Of a DNA stretch of 50,440 bases, positions 19,729-31,963 are shown piece after piece. A program made the translations under genes and the position numbers. Position 1 is the first letter of the stretch, and the number at the start of each line of letters is the position of its first letter. The stretch spans positions 1 through 50,440 of the forward strand of contig NZ_MEFG01000023.1 in the NCBI RefSeq assembly GCF_001724715.1, given 5' to 3'. This DNA is from Sphingomonas sp. SCN 67-18. GTDB taxonomy: Bacteria > Pseudomonadota > Alphaproteobacteria > Sphingomonadales > Sphingomonadaceae. Under the pieces are notes generated by a model that saw only the letters and a list, made by a program, of their open reading frames with translations, was not told the origin of the DNA and made no database searches.

Positions 19729-20989
19729 TTCCATGGCGATGCGCCGCCGCGACCTGTTGCGCCATGGTGCGCTGGCGGCGGGGCTGGCGGCGATTCCCGC
19801 CCGCCTGCTCGGCGCCGCGGTGGCCGATCCGGCGCTGAAGCGGATCACCGGCGGCGCCGTGCCGATCGGCGCGGATGAACGCGCGGCCCGGCTCGCCAGG
19901 GCGCAGCGGCTGATGCGCGATGCCGGCCTGAGCGCCATCCTGATCGAGCCGGGTGCGTCCCTCACCTATTTCACCGGCATCCGCTGGTGGCGGAGCGAGC
20001 GGCTGACCGCCGCCATCCTGCCGCGCGAAGGCAGCATCGGCATCGTCACGCCCGGGTTCGAGGAGCCTTCCGTGCGCGAGAGCCTGGCCGTGGAGGGCGA
20101 GGTGCGCGTGTGGCAGGAGGACCAGGACCCGCTGGCCGTGGTCGCCGGCTTCCTGCGCGACCGCAAGCTCGCCATGGGGCCGGTGGGCATTGAGGAAACG
20201 GTGCGCTTCTTCGCCAGCGACGGGCTGGTCCGCGCGGCGCCGGGGCTGGAGATTCGCCCCGCAGCAGCGGTGGTGCGTGGTTGCCGGATGATCAAGTCGG
20301 CGGCGGAAATCGCGCTGATGCAGCTGGCGACCGATGTCACCATCGCCGCCTACCGCCATGTCGCCGCCCGCATCGAGGCGGGCATGACCCCTGCCGATAT
20401 CGGCGCGATGATGGACGCGGCGACGGTGGCGCTGGGCGGCAACCCGGAATTTTCGCTGGTGCTGCTCGGCGAGGCCAGCGCCTATCCCCACGGATCGGGC
20501 AAGCCGCAGGCGGTGCGCGCGGGCGAGGTGGTGTTGATGGATTGCGGCTGCGCGGTCGAGGGCTATCAGTCGGACGTGTCGCGCACGCTGGTGTTCGGCG
20601 CGGCGGACAAGGCCCAGCGCGCGGTGTTCGATCAGGTTCGAAAGGGGCAGGAGATCGCCTTCGCCACGGCGCGGATCGGCACGCCCGCCGGCCGCATCGA
20701 CGATGCGGTGCGCGCTTATTATGAAAGCCTGGGCTACGGCCCCGGCTACAGCCTGCCCGGCCTGTCGCACCGCACCGGCCACGGCATCGGGCTGGACGGG
20801 CATGAGCCGGTCAATCTCGTCCATGGCGAAACGACGCCGCTTGCCGCCGGCATGTGCTTCTCCAACGAACCCGGCCTGTACCGCCCCGGCGCCTTCGGCG
20901 TCCGCATCGAAGATTGCTTTTACATGGCGCCGGATGGGCCGCGCTGGTTCTCCACCCCGCCGCCGTCGATCGACAAGCCGTTCGATTAG
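19715..20989 (+). CDS. M24-family Xaa-Pro peptidase, Tat-exported
   Basis: Pita-bread-fold metallopeptidase of 424 residues. The N-terminus MPSRDSMAMRRRDLLRHGALAAGLAAIP looks like a twin-arginine signal, so export of the folded enzyme with its metals is likely. A creatinase-like N-terminal domain follows, with ILIEPGASLTYFTG. The metal ligands are visible in VVLMDCGCAVEGYQSDVSRTL (two Asp), SHRTGHGIGLDGHE (His), SNEPGLY (Glu) and VRIEDCF (Glu). The start at 19715 is preceded by GGGGAGGG inside the end of the GST gene. Likely an aminopeptidase P or prolidase-like enzyme in the periplasm; an exported M24 with other amide substrates is possible. Confidence 0.88.
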   Translation: MPSRDSMAMRRRDLLRHGALAAGLAAIPARLLGAAVADPALKRITGGAVPIGADERAARLARAQRLMRDAGLSAILIEPGASLTYFTGIRWWRSERLTAAILPREGSIGIVTPGFEEPSVRESLAVEGEVRVWQEDQDPLAVVAGFLRDRKLAMGPVGIEETVRFFASDGLVRAAPGLEIRPAAAVVRGCRMIKSAAEIALMQLATDVTIAAYRHVAARIEAGMTPADIGAMMDAATVALGGNPEFSLVLLGEASAYPHGSGKPQAVRAGEVVLMDCGCAVEGYQSDVSRTLVFGAADKAQRAVFDQVRKGQEIAFATARIGTPAGRIDDAVRAYYESLGYGPGYSLPGLSHRTGHGIGLDGHEPVNLVHGETTPLAAGMCFSNEPGLYRPGAFGVRIEDCFYMAPDGPRWFSTPPPSIDKPFD

Positions 20990-21057
20990 CGACAGTTGCG
21001 GCTTGACGGGCGGGCATCCGGCAAGTGAATGGTGCCGCTGCAAGACAGGGGCAGCGT

Positions 21058-22353
21058 GTGACGGAAAAGAAACGCGGCATTTCGCTGCAATACCAGATGC
21101 TGATCGGCTTTCTGATCGGCCTGATCGCCGGGTTGATCGTTCATGTCACGGCGCCCGGCGCGCCATGGGTTGAGGTGATCACAACCTATGTCACCGGCCC
21201 GATCGGCCAGATTTTCCTGCGCCTGCTGTTCATGCTCGTCATCCCGCTGCTGTTTTCCGCGCTGGTGGTCGGCATATCGGAAATGGGGGAGATCGCGTCG
21301 CTGAGGCGCGTCGGCGTGAAGACGCTGGTCTATACCATCCTCGTCTCCACCGTGGCGGTGGCGGTGAGCATCTTGATCGTCAACCTGTTCCGCCCCGGCG
21401 ACGGCGTTGACCCGGCGGATGCGCAACTGCTGCTCGCCAATGCGGGGGACGGCGCGCGCGCCATCCTGTCCAGCGGGGCGGACCGGCCATCCGGCGTGGC
21501 GGCGTTCCTGAACATCATCCCGTCCAACATCTTCACCGCCGCGGCGGACAACGACATTCTCGCCATCATGTTCTTCGCGCTGTTCTTCGGCATCGGGCTG
21601 GTGCTGGTGCAGAACGGCCCGGCGCTGCAGCTGAAGACCGCGATCGAGGGGATTTTCGAGGTCACCATGCGGTTGATCGGCGTGGTCATCCGCCTGGCGC
21701 CGCTCGCCATCCTTTGCTTCATGTTCAATCTGGCGGCGCTGTTCGGCTGGGAATTGCTGGTGCGGCTGAGCGCCTATGTCGGCGTCGTGCTGCTGGCGCT
21801 GGGCGTGCAGATGTTCGTCATCTTCCCGATCATCCTGAAGCTGTTCGCCGGCAAATCGCCGATCGCCTTCTTCCGCGAAACGCAGGAAGCCAGCGTCATG
21901 GCCTTTTCCACGGCCTCGTCCAACGCCACGCTGCCCACCGCGCTGCGCGTGGCGGAAAACGAGCTGCGCCTGCCCGCGCGGGTTTCCCGCTTCGTGCTGA
22001 CCATCGGCGCGACGGCAAACCAGAACGGCACCGCCATGTTCGAAGGCGTCACCGTGCTGTTCCTCGCCCAGTTCTTCGGCGTGGAGCTGGACCTGACCCA
22101 GCAGGTGATGGTGATGCTGGTCTGCATTCTGGGCGGCATCGGCACGGCGGGGGTGCCGGCCGGGTCGCTGCCGGTGGTCGCGCTGATCCTCGGCATGGTC
22201 GGGGTGCCGCCGGAAGGGATCGGCCTGGTGCTGGGCGTCGACCGTTTCCTGGACATGTGCCGCACCACGCTGAACGTGACGGGCGATCTGGTGGCGGCGA
22301 CGGTGATCGCGCATGGCGAGGAGGATGCGCCGCCCGCCGCGCCTGCCGCTTGA
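21058..22353 (+). CDS. Dicarboxylate/amino acid:cation symporter (DAACS family)
   Basis: An inner-membrane sodium- or proton-coupled carrier for glutamate/aspartate or C4-dicarboxylates. About eight transmembrane segments and two re-entrant loops are expected; visible family motifs are FLRLLFMLVIPLLFSALVVGI, FSTASSNATLPTAL (serine-rich HP1), TIGATANQNGTAMF and GTAGVPAGSLPV with a final DRFLDMCRTTLNVTGD that binds the substrate. I choose the GTG at 21058 with AGGGGCAG upstream (431 residues); a GTG at 21025 is an alternative. The stretch around residues 120-165 is an extended loop. The substrate cannot be settled by reading. Confidence 0.92.
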   Translation: MTEKKRGISLQYQMLIGFLIGLIAGLIVHVTAPGAPWVEVITTYVTGPIGQIFLRLLFMLVIPLLFSALVVGISEMGEIASLRRVGVKTLVYTILVSTVAVAVSILIVNLFRPGDGVDPADAQLLLANAGDGARAILSSGADRPSGVAAFLNIIPSNIFTAAADNDILAIMFFALFFGIGLVLVQNGPALQLKTAIEGIFEVTMRLIGVVIRLAPLAILCFMFNLAALFGWELLVRLSAYVGVVLLALGVQMFVIFPIILKLFAGKSPIAFFRETQEASVMAFSTASSNATLPTALRVAENELRLPARVSRFVLTIGATANQNGTAMFEGVTVLFLAQFFGVELDLTQQVMVMLVCILGGIGTAGVPAGSLPVVALILGMVGVPPEGIGLVLGVDRFLDMCRTTLNVTGDLVAATVIAHGEEDAPPAAPAA

Positions 22354-22384
22354 GATACGGGCCTCTCTCCCTTAAGTCGCAACC

Positions 22385-25045
<2,661 letters not shown>

Positions 25046-25123
25046 CCGGGCGCTGACAGCCTGAAGATCCCGTTCTGGGCGGCAGCCGGTTGACGGCCGC
25101 CGGCGCTGAACCGCGATCCGGCC

Positions 25124-26908
25124 TCAGCCTTCGCCCTGCAAATCCCTCAGCCGCGTGCGCTGCAGGCGCGGTTCGAAATCGAGATTGCCGCTGGCCTTCA
25201 CCTGCCGCCGCAATTCGTCGCGCTTTTCGTGGATCGAGGCGATGACCGGGCCCATCGCCACGCCCAGCTCCACCAGCACCGATTCCGAGAGTTGCAGCGA
25301 TCCTTCCAGCGTTTCCGGCACCGCCGCCGTCACCCCGGCGCGGTAGAGTTCGCCTGCATGTTCGGTGTCGCGCGCGCGGGCGAGGATGGTCAGGTCCGGG
25401 CACCATGCGCGCACCTTGCGCACCAGCCGGACGGAGAGGACGGGCTGGTCCATGGTCAGGATCAGCGCCGTGGCGTGGCCCAGGTTCAGCCTGTCCAGCA
25501 GGGCGGGGCGCGATGCGTCCCCGAAGACGATGGGATAACCCTCCCGCCGCGCCGCGGCGACCACGTCTATGTCCGAATCGACCGCCAGATAGGGGCGCTC
25601 GTGCACCGTCATCATGTCCGCCACCATCTGGCCGACGCGGCCGAAGCCGATGATGATCGCGCGGGGCGTGCCGCCGGCGGTGCCGATGGCTTCCTCATCG
25701 TCGCGCCGCTTCACCTCCAGCCGCCGGGCGATATCGTGGCCCACGCGCGCCAGCAGCGGCGTGATGGTGAGGCCGATGGCGGTGACGATCTGCCAGAAGG
25801 CGGCGGTGGAGGGCTGGATGAGTTGCGCCTGCGCGGCGGCGGCGAGCACGATCAGCGTGGTTTCCGACGGCGACGACATCAGCACGCCGGTTTCTATCGC
25901 CATGCCGTTGCGCGCGCCGCGCAGCTTCAGCAGCCCCGCCGTCACCAGCGTCTTCAGCAGCACGACGCCGACGACGGCGGCGGCCAGGCTGGTCCAGTTG
26001 GCGACGATGACGCGCAGGTCGACGCTCATCCCCACGGTGATCAGGAACACGCCCAGCGCCAGCCCGCGAAATGGCGCGGTGATGATCTCCACCTCGCCAT
26101 GATATTCGGTTTCGGCGATCAGCAGCCCGGCGAGCAGCGCGCCGACGATGGGCGAAAGGCCGGCGGCGGTGGTCGCCACGCTGGCGACGATGACGACGAG
26201 CAGGCTGGCCGCCAGGAACAGTTCCGGGCTTTTGGTGCGCGCCGCCTGCGCGAACAACGCAGGCAGCAGGAAACGCCCGGCCACGAACATGACGATGATG
26301 GTGATGCCGCCCGCCATCAGCGTGCGCAGCAGCCCTTCCCACCCGGCGTCCTGCGCATAAGGGGCCAGCGCGCCGAGCATGAAGATGATCGGCACCAGCG
26401 CGAGATCCTCGAACAGCAGCATGGCGAAGGCGGCCCGGCCGATCGGGCTGATCGTGCCGACCATCGGCAGCACCAGCGCGGTGGACGACAGCGCCAGCGC
26501 CAGCCCCAGCCCCATGGCGCCCGGAATATTCTGCCCCATCAGCGCCAGCGCGCCACCCAGCAGCAGCGCGCAGATGGCAAGCTCCGACGCGCCCAGCCCG
26601 AACACCAGCGCGCGCATGGACCAGAGCCGCTTGAACGACAGTTCCAGCCCGATCGAAAACAGCAGCAGGACGATGCCGAGTTCTGCGAACGGTTCGATCG
26701 AATGAGGGTCTGATATCGTTATGTAATAAAGCCAGGGCGCGTGGCCGATGAGCGATCCCAGCCCGTGCGGGCCGACCAGCAGGCCGACCAGGATGAAGCC
26801 GATCACCGGGTTGACGCGGAAACGCGCGAAAGCGGGGATGACAATGCCCGCCGCGCCCAGAACGACGAGCGAATCGCTGAATGCGGTCGAATGAATTGGC
26901 AGCGGCAT
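25124..26908 (-). CDS. CPA2 cation:proton antiporter with RCK domain (KefB/YbaL-like)
   Basis: A 594-residue membrane protein. About twelve transmembrane segments span residues 10-395, including NPVIGFILVGLLVGPHGLG and the ion-pathway stretch ALSSTALVLPMVG. A cytosolic Rossmann RCK-N domain follows from about residue 415 with the nucleotide motif IIIGFGRVGQMVADM, and the last 60 residues are charged. Family members exchange K+ or Na+ for H+ and are gated by NAD(H) or glutathione adducts. No separate KefF/KefG-type oxidoreductase is next to it. It diverges from a second CPA2 gene with 114 bases between the starts. Confidence 0.9.
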   Translation of the reverse strand: MPLPIHSTAFSDSLVVLGAAGIVIPAFARFRVNPVIGFILVGLLVGPHGLGSLIGHAPWLYYITISDPHSIEPFAELGIVLLLFSIGLELSFKRLWSMRALVFGLGASELAICALLLGGALALMGQNIPGAMGLGLALALSSTALVLPMVGTISPIGRAAFAMLLFEDLALVPIIFMLGALAPYAQDAGWEGLLRTLMAGGITIIVMFVAGRFLLPALFAQAARTKSPELFLAASLLVVIVASVATTAAGLSPIVGALLAGLLIAETEYHGEVEIITAPFRGLALGVFLITVGMSVDLRVIVANWTSLAAAVVGVVLLKTLVTAGLLKLRGARNGMAIETGVLMSSPSETTLIVLAAAAQAQLIQPSTAAFWQIVTAIGLTITPLLARVGHDIARRLEVKRRDDEEAIGTAGGTPRAIIIGFGRVGQMVADMMTVHERPYLAVDSDIDVVAAARREGYPIVFGDASRPALLDRLNLGHATALILTMDQPVLSVRLVRKVRAWCPDLTILARARDTEHAGELYRAGVTAAVPETLEGSLQLSESVLVELGVAMGPVIASIHEKRDELRRQVKASGNLDFEPRLQRTRLRDLQGEG

Positions 26909-26963
26909 CGTTTCTCTATTGCGGACTGGGGGGTGCGATTACCAGATATTCATGCAGACAATT

Positions 26964-26988
26964 TGCATCCTTGCCCGCTAAGGATGCA
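26964..26988. promoter_or_regulatory. Perfect inverted repeat between the divergent CPA2 genes
   Basis: TGCATCCTT (26964-26972) and AAGGATGCA (26980-26988) form a perfect 9-base dyad around GCCCGCT. It is 34 bases before the right-hand start and 55 before the left-hand one. It may be an operator shared by both genes or a hairpin in the right-hand leader. Confidence 0.55.
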
Positions 26989-27022
26989 CCAACCGACATC
27001 GAACAGCCCGAAAAGGATATTC

Positions 27023-28636
27023 ATGCCCCATGTGACGCCGCTCATCGGAACCATGGTCGGCGGGCTCGTGCTCGCCTTCGTCTTTGGTGCGCTCGCCTAT
27101 CGGTTCAAGATATCGCCGCTGATCGGCTATCTGCTGGCGGGCATTGCGGTCGGCCCGTTCACGCCGGGCTATGTCGCGGATCAGAAACTGGCCAATGAGC
27201 TGGCGGAACTGGGCGTCATCCTGCTGATGTTTGGCGTCGGCCTGCATTTTTCGGTGAAGGATCTGCTGGCCGTCCGCAAGGTGGCGATACCCGGGGCGCT
27301 GGTGCAGATCGGCGCGGCGCTCGTGCTTGGCATGGGGCTGGCCTATCTGATGGGCTGGACGGTGATTGCGGGGTTCGTGTTCGGCCTGGCGCTGTCCGTC
27401 GCCAGCACCGTGGTGCTGCTACGCGCCATGCAGGAACGCAAGCTGCTGGATACGGAGCGGGGGCGGATCGCGGTCGGCTGGCTGATCGTCGAGGATCTGG
27501 TGATGGTGCTCGCGCTGGTGATGATCCCGGCGCTGGCCCAGGCTGGGTCCGGCGCCAGCGGCATCGGCATCACCCTGCTGATCACGGTGGCGAAGGTTGC
27601 GGCGTTCGTGGCGATCATGCTGGTCGTCGGGCGGCGGGTGGTGCCCTGGCTGCTCCACGCGGTTGCGCATACCGGGTCCCGCGAGCTGTTCCGGCTCGCC
27701 GTGCTGGCGATCGCGCTGGGCTTTGCGGCGGGCGCGACCTTGCTGTTCGGCGTGTCCTTCGCGCTCGGCGCCTTCTTCGCGGGGATGATCCTCGCCGAAT
27801 CGGAACTCAGCCAGCGCGCGGCGGAAGAGACGCTGCCGCTGCGCGACGCCTTTGCCGTGCTGTTCTTCGTGTCGGTCGGCATGCTGTTCAACCCGGCGAT
27901 CGTGCTGACCCATGGGCTGGCCCTGCTGGCGACGGTGCTGATCATCATCATCGGCAAGTCCGCCGCTGCCTTCCTCATCGTCCGCGCCTTCGGCAAGTCG
28001 AACCGCACCGCGCTCACCATTTCGGCCAGCCTTGCGCAGATCGGCGAGTTTTCCTTCATCCTCGCCGCGCTGGGCTTTGGCCTGGGCATCCTGCCGCCTG
28101 AGGCGCGGGACCTGATCCTTGCCGGCGCGATCATCTCGATCATGCTCAATCCCGTCGTCTTCTCGCTCATCGGGCGCGGGGAAAGGGCGTTGCAGCAAAC
28201 TCCGGTGCCAGCGCCTCCGGCCGCGCGCCGGGGGCATGTGGTCATCATCGGCTATGGCCGGGTCGGCTCGCTGGTCGGGGCCGGGCTGCGCACTTCGGGC
28301 GAGCAGGTGACGGTCATCGAAACGGAGGATGATATCAGCGATCTCGCGCCTAATGACCGGACAGACGTGGTCATCGGCAACGCCGCCAACCCCGCCGTGC
28401 TGGCGCAGGCCGAAATCCAGGATGCGCGCCTGCTGTTCGTGGCGATCGCGGAGCCGTTCGAGGCCGGGCAGATCGTCGAGCAGGCACGGGCGATCAACCC
28501 CGCGCTGCGCATCGTCGCCCGCGCCCATCAGGACAGCGAGGTCGATTATCTCGTCAAGAAGGGCGCCAACCTGGCGATCATGGGCGAACGGGAGATCGCC
28601 AAGCGGATGATCGAGCAGGCGATGCTGCCTGCATGA
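27023..28636 (+). CDS. CPA2 cation:proton antiporter with RCK domain (YbaL type)
   Basis: A second CPA2 family member, 537 residues. The membrane domain opens with GTMVGGLVLAFVFGALAYRFKISPLIGYLLAGIAVGPFTPG, contains the ion-pathway stretch ALSVASTVVLLRAM, and is followed by a TrkA-N domain with VVIIGYGRVGSLVGAGL near residue 415. Start at the ATG at 27023 with AAGGA at the right distance; the frame is open upstream but would run through the intergenic dyad. It differs from its divergent neighbour in lacking the long C-terminal tail. Its stop overlaps the next start (ATGA), so it is coupled to the flavin monooxygenase. Confidence 0.9.
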   Translation: MPHVTPLIGTMVGGLVLAFVFGALAYRFKISPLIGYLLAGIAVGPFTPGYVADQKLANELAELGVILLMFGVGLHFSVKDLLAVRKVAIPGALVQIGAALVLGMGLAYLMGWTVIAGFVFGLALSVASTVVLLRAMQERKLLDTERGRIAVGWLIVEDLVMVLALVMIPALAQAGSGASGIGITLLITVAKVAAFVAIMLVVGRRVVPWLLHAVAHTGSRELFRLAVLAIALGFAAGATLLFGVSFALGAFFAGMILAESELSQRAAEETLPLRDAFAVLFFVSVGMLFNPAIVLTHGLALLATVLIIIIGKSAAAFLIVRAFGKSNRTALTISASLAQIGEFSFILAALGFGLGILPPEARDLILAGAIISIMLNPVVFSLIGRGERALQQTPVPAPPAARRGHVVIIGYGRVGSLVGAGLRTSGEQVTVIETEDDISDLAPNDRTDVVIGNAANPAVLAQAEIQDARLLFVAIAEPFEAGQIVEQARAINPALRIVARAHQDSEVDYLVKKGANLAIMGEREIAKRMIEQAMLPA

Positions 28637-29829
28637 CGCCCCCGCTGGTCATCGCCGGCGGAGGCCCCGCCGGGATGATGGCCGGATTGTTGTTTGCGCG
28701 CGCCGGGGTGAAGACGCTGGTGCTGGAAAAGCATGACGATTTCCTGCGCGATTTTCGCGGCGACACGGTTCATCCCTCCACCTTGCAGTTGTTCGACGAA
28801 CTGGGGCTGTTGCGTGGGCTGCTGGAGCGGCCGCATGACCAGGTGACCACGCTCAGCGCCCGGGCGGGCGGGCGGCAGTTCCAGGTCGCGGATTTCCGGC
28901 GCTTGCCGGTCGGCGCGCGTTTCATTGCGCTGATGCCGCAATGGGATTTCCTCGATTTCCTGGCCGATGAGGCCCGGAAACTGCCCGCATTCTCCCTCCG
29001 CATGGGCTGCGAGGCGACGGGGCTGGTCGAGCAGGACGGGCGGGTGACGGGGGTCGTCACCGCGGGCGGCGAAACCATCGCGGCGGGGCTGGTGATCGCG
29101 GCGGACGGGCGCAAATCGGTGCTGCGCGCCGAGGCCCGATTGCCGCTGGTCGATCTTGGCGCGCCGATCGACGTGCTCTGGTTCCGCGTGCCCAAGCCGC
29201 GCACGGCGGCGAACGAGACGACAGGCATCTTCGATGCCGGCCGCATCGTCGTGCTCATCGATCGCGGCGATTACTGGCAATGCGCCTTCGTTGTCCGCAA
29301 GGGCGGCGCTGAGGCGGTGATGGCGGCGGGCATCGCCGCCTTTCGCGCCGCCATCCTCAAGGCCGCGCCGGAACTGGGGGGCGGCATAGACGCGGTGCGG
29401 GACTGGGACGCGGTGAAGCTGCTCAACGTCTCGCTGGATCGGCTGGCGCGCTGGCACCGGCCCGGCCTGCTTGCCATCGGAGACGCGGCCCATGCCATGT
29501 CGCCGGTCGGCGGGGTGGGGATCAACCTGGCGATCCAGGATGCGGTGGCCGCCGCCAACATCCTGGCGGAGCCGATGGCGCAGGGCAGGGCGGTCGATCC
29601 ATTGCTTGGCCGGGTGCAGGCGCGGCGGATGCTGCCCACAAGGCTGGTCCAGCGGCTCCAGCGCATTGCCCATAACCGTTTCATCGGCCCGGCGCTGGCG
29701 GCCGACGCGCCGGTCAAGCCGCCGCTGGCGCTGCGCCTGATCGACCGTTTTTCGCCGTTGCAGGCGCTGCCGGCCTATATTGTGGGGCTTGGCGTGCGCC
29801 GCGAGCATATCCGCTCGCCCCGCGCATGA
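28633..29829 (+). CDS. FAD-dependent monooxygenase, PHBH fold
   Basis: A 398-residue class A flavoprotein hydroxylase-type enzyme. The FAD ADP-binding motif is VIAGGGPAGMMAGLLFARAG at the N-terminus with the acidic end VLEKHDDF; the dual FAD/NADPH motif is IAADGRKSVLR near residue 158; the ribityl-binding GD motif is LLAIGDAAHAMSPVGGVGIN near residue 280. The active-site region RGDTVHPSTLQLFDELGL fits the family. The substrate is unknown; UbiH-like and aromatic hydroxylases share the fold. Overlap with the upstream antiporter suggests a shared role, for example response to redox-active or electrophilic compounds (inference). Confidence 0.88.
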   Translation: MTPPLVIAGGGPAGMMAGLLFARAGVKTLVLEKHDDFLRDFRGDTVHPSTLQLFDELGLLRGLLERPHDQVTTLSARAGGRQFQVADFRRLPVGARFIALMPQWDFLDFLADEARKLPAFSLRMGCEATGLVEQDGRVTGVVTAGGETIAAGLVIAADGRKSVLRAEARLPLVDLGAPIDVLWFRVPKPRTAANETTGIFDAGRIVVLIDRGDYWQCAFVVRKGGAEAVMAAGIAAFRAAILKAAPELGGGIDAVRDWDAVKLLNVSLDRLARWHRPGLLAIGDAAHAMSPVGGVGINLAIQDAVAAANILAEPMAQGRAVDPLLGRVQARRMLPTRLVQRLQRIAHNRFIGPALAADAPVKPPLALRLIDRFSPLQALPAYIVGLGVRREHIRSPRA

Positions 29830-29837
29830 GGTAAGGA

Positions 29838-29868
29838 GCGGGGGGCGGGATGATCCGCCGCCCCCCGC
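29838..29868. terminator. Hairpin between convergent genes
   Basis: GCGGGGGGCGG (29838-29848) and CCGCCCCCCGC (29858-29868) form a perfect 11-bp stem with a 9-base loop, directly between the ends of the monooxygenase gene and icd. There is no T-run, so it may act with Rho or as a pause in both directions. Confidence 0.65.
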
Positions 29869-29874
29869 AATGGA

Positions 29875-31095
29875 TCAGGCCCAGTTGGCCATCTTCTTTT
29901 CCAGGTTGACGCGGATCTGCTCGAAGAACTGCTCCGTCGTCATCCACGCCTGATCGGGGCCGATCAATATGGCGAGATCCTTGGTCATGTGGCCCTGCTC
30001 GACGGTTTCGACGCAGACTTCCTCCAGCGTCTCGGCAAAGCGGGTGACGTCCGGCGTGCCGTCGAAGCGGCCGCGATATTTCAGGCCGCCGGTCCAGGCG
30101 AAGATCGACGCGATCGGGTTGGTCGACGTCGCCTTGCCCTGCTGGTGCATGCGGTAGTGGCGGGTGACGGTGCCGTGCGCGGCCTCCGCCTCCACGGTCT
30201 TGCCGTCCGGCGTCATCAGCACCGAGGTCATCAGCCCCAGCGAGCCGAAGCCCTGCGCCACCGTGTCCGACTGGACGTCGCCGTCATAATTCTTGCAAGC
30301 CCAGACGAACTTGCCGCTCCACTTCAGCGCGGAAGCGACCATGTCGTCGATCAGGCGGTGTTCGTAGACGATACCAGCCTTATCGAACTGCGCCTTGAAT
30401 TCGTTGATGTAAATTTCCTCGAACAGATCCTTGAAGCGGCCGTCATAGGCTTTCAGGATGGTGTTCTTGGTGGACAGATAGACAGGCCAGTTGCGCTGCA
30501 GGCCATAGTTCAGCGAGGCGCGGGCGAAATCGCGAATCGAATCGTCGAGATTGTACATCGCCATCGCGACGCCGGCGGACGGGAACTGGAACACCTCCTC
30601 GTCGATCACCGTGCCGTCGTCACCCTCGAACACCAGCCGCAGCTTGCCGGGGCCGGGCACGCGGTAATCGGTGGCGCGATACTGGTCGCCAAAGGCGTGG
30701 CGGCCGACGACGATCGGGTCGGTCCATCCGGGGACGAGCCGGGGGACGTTCTGGATGACGATCGGCTCGCGGAAAACCACGCCGCCCAGGATGTTGCGGA
30801 TGGTGCCGTTGGGCGATTTCCACATCTTCTTGAGGTTGAATTCCTCGACGCGGGCCTCGTCCGGGGTGATGGTGGCGCATTTTACGCCCACACCATGCTT
30901 CTTGATGGCGCGCGATGCGTCGACGGTGATCGCATCGTTGGTCTCGTCGCGCTTCTCGACCGAGAGATCGTAATATTCCAGGCCGATATCGAGATAGGGC
31001 AGGATCAGGCGCTCGCGAATCCATTGCCAGATGATTCGCGTCATTTCGTCGCCGTCGATCTCGACGACGGGGTTCTTTACCTTGATCTTTGCCAT
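29875..31095 (-). CDS. icd: NADP-dependent isocitrate dehydrogenase
   Basis: Oxidative decarboxylation of isocitrate to 2-oxoglutarate in the TCA cycle, making NADPH. It is the homodimeric type II enzyme related to eukaryotic cytosolic and mitochondrial forms, not the E. coli type: [21 protein letters not shown] at the start, then [27 protein letters not shown] with the substrate Ser/Asn/Arg, [20 protein letters not shown] with metal-binding Asp, and [30 protein letters not shown] for NADP. Length 406 is standard. Start ATG at 31095. Confidence 0.97.
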   Translation of the reverse strand: MAKIKVKNPVVEIDGDEMTRIIWQWIRERLILPYLDIGLEYYDLSVEKRDETNDAITVDASRAIKKHGVGVKCATITPDEARVEEFNLKKMWKSPNGTIRNILGGVVFREPIVIQNVPRLVPGWTDPIVVGRHAFGDQYRATDYRVPGPGKLRLVFEGDDGTVIDEEVFQFPSAGVAMAMYNLDDSIRDFARASLNYGLQRNWPVYLSTKNTILKAYDGRFKDLFEEIYINEFKAQFDKAGIVYEHRLIDDMVASALKWSGKFVWACKNYDGDVQSDTVAQGFGSLGLMTSVLMTPDGKTVEAEAAHGTVTRHYRMHQQGKATSTNPIASIFAWTGGLKYRGRFDGTPDVTRFAETLEEVCVETVEQGHMTKDLAILIGPDQAWMTTEQFFEQIRVNLEKKMANWA

Positions 31096-31228
31096 GCGCT
31101 TGAGTCTTTCGTCCGGGGAGGGTTGCGGCGAGCGTCCTAGGCAAAGCTGCCGCCGCGATCAACCGGAACGCTGATCGGCGTGTCTTTCGGGCGTTGTGTC
31201 GTGCAATCCGACACCCTAGGATGCGGCG

Positions 31229-31963
31229 ATGGCATCTCTTGAAAAGTCGACGGCCGGCGCGCCCGCCGTCAAATGGCGCTTTCCTCCGGTCCACCCGGAA
31301 GGACGCAAATTCGCCCTGATCGCGGCGGCGATCACCGTGTTTTTCGCGCTGATGAGCTGGGAAACGCTGGCCTGGCCGATGGCCGGCATCACGCTGTGGG
31401 TGCTCGCCTTTTTCCGCGATCCGGTGCGCACCACGCCGCAGGGTGACAATTATGTCGTCGCCCCGGCGGACGGGCTGATCACCCTGATCCAGACCGTGCC
31501 GGTCCCGCGCGAGCTGGGCGGCGAGGGCGGGCTGGGCGAGGACCCGGTGGTGCGCGTGTCGATTTTCATGAGCGTGTTCGATGTCCACATCAACCGCGCG
31601 CCGATTGCGGGCACGATATCGCGGATCGTCTATATTTCGGGGAAATTCCTGAATGCCGATCTGGACAAGGCCAGCGAGGATAATGAGCGGCAGCATTTCC
31701 TGGTCCAGGGCGCGTCCGGCGTCAGGATCGGCTTCACCCAGATCGCCGGGCTTGTGGCGCGGCGGATCGTGCCGTTCGTCAAGACGGGCGACGTGGTGGG
31801 GGCGGGCCAGCGGGTCGGCCTGATTCGCTTCGGCAGCCGGGTCGATGTCTATCTGCCGGCCGGCACCGCGCCGCGCGTCGCGCTGGGCCAGCGCAGCGTG
31901 GCGGGTGAGACCGTGCTCGCCATCCTCGGCAATTCCGATCCGCTGAGCGGCGCCGCCCAATGA
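31229..31963 (+). CDS. psd: Phosphatidylserine decarboxylase
   Basis: Makes phosphatidylethanolamine from phosphatidylserine at the inner membrane. The proenzyme cleaves itself at a Gly-Ser bond to create the pyruvoyl cofactor; here that site is Gly202-Ser203 in [14 protein letters not shown] membrane anchor lies at about residues 28-62 ([18 protein letters not shown]...), followed by ADGLITLI and [20 protein letters not shown]. This is the shorter 210-250 residue bacterial type. The stop overlaps the pssA start, so the two successive steps are made together. Confidence 0.95.
   Translation: MASLEKSTAGAPAVKWRFPPVHPEGRKFALIAAAITVFFALMSWETLAWPMAGITLWVLAFFRDPVRTTPQGDNYVVAPADGLITLIQTVPVPRELGGEGGLGEDPVVRVSIFMSVFDVHINRAPIAGTISRIVYISGKFLNADLDKASEDNERQHFLVQGASGVRIGFTQIAGLVARRIVPFVKTGDVVGAGQRVGLIRFGSRVDVYLPAGTAPRVALGQRSVAGETVLAILGNSDPLSGAAQ

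Noticed and set aside
25046-25123. GC-rich partial palindromes between alaS and the CPA2 gene
   Set aside because: Pairing is short and ambiguous and there is no T-run; I could not support a terminator.
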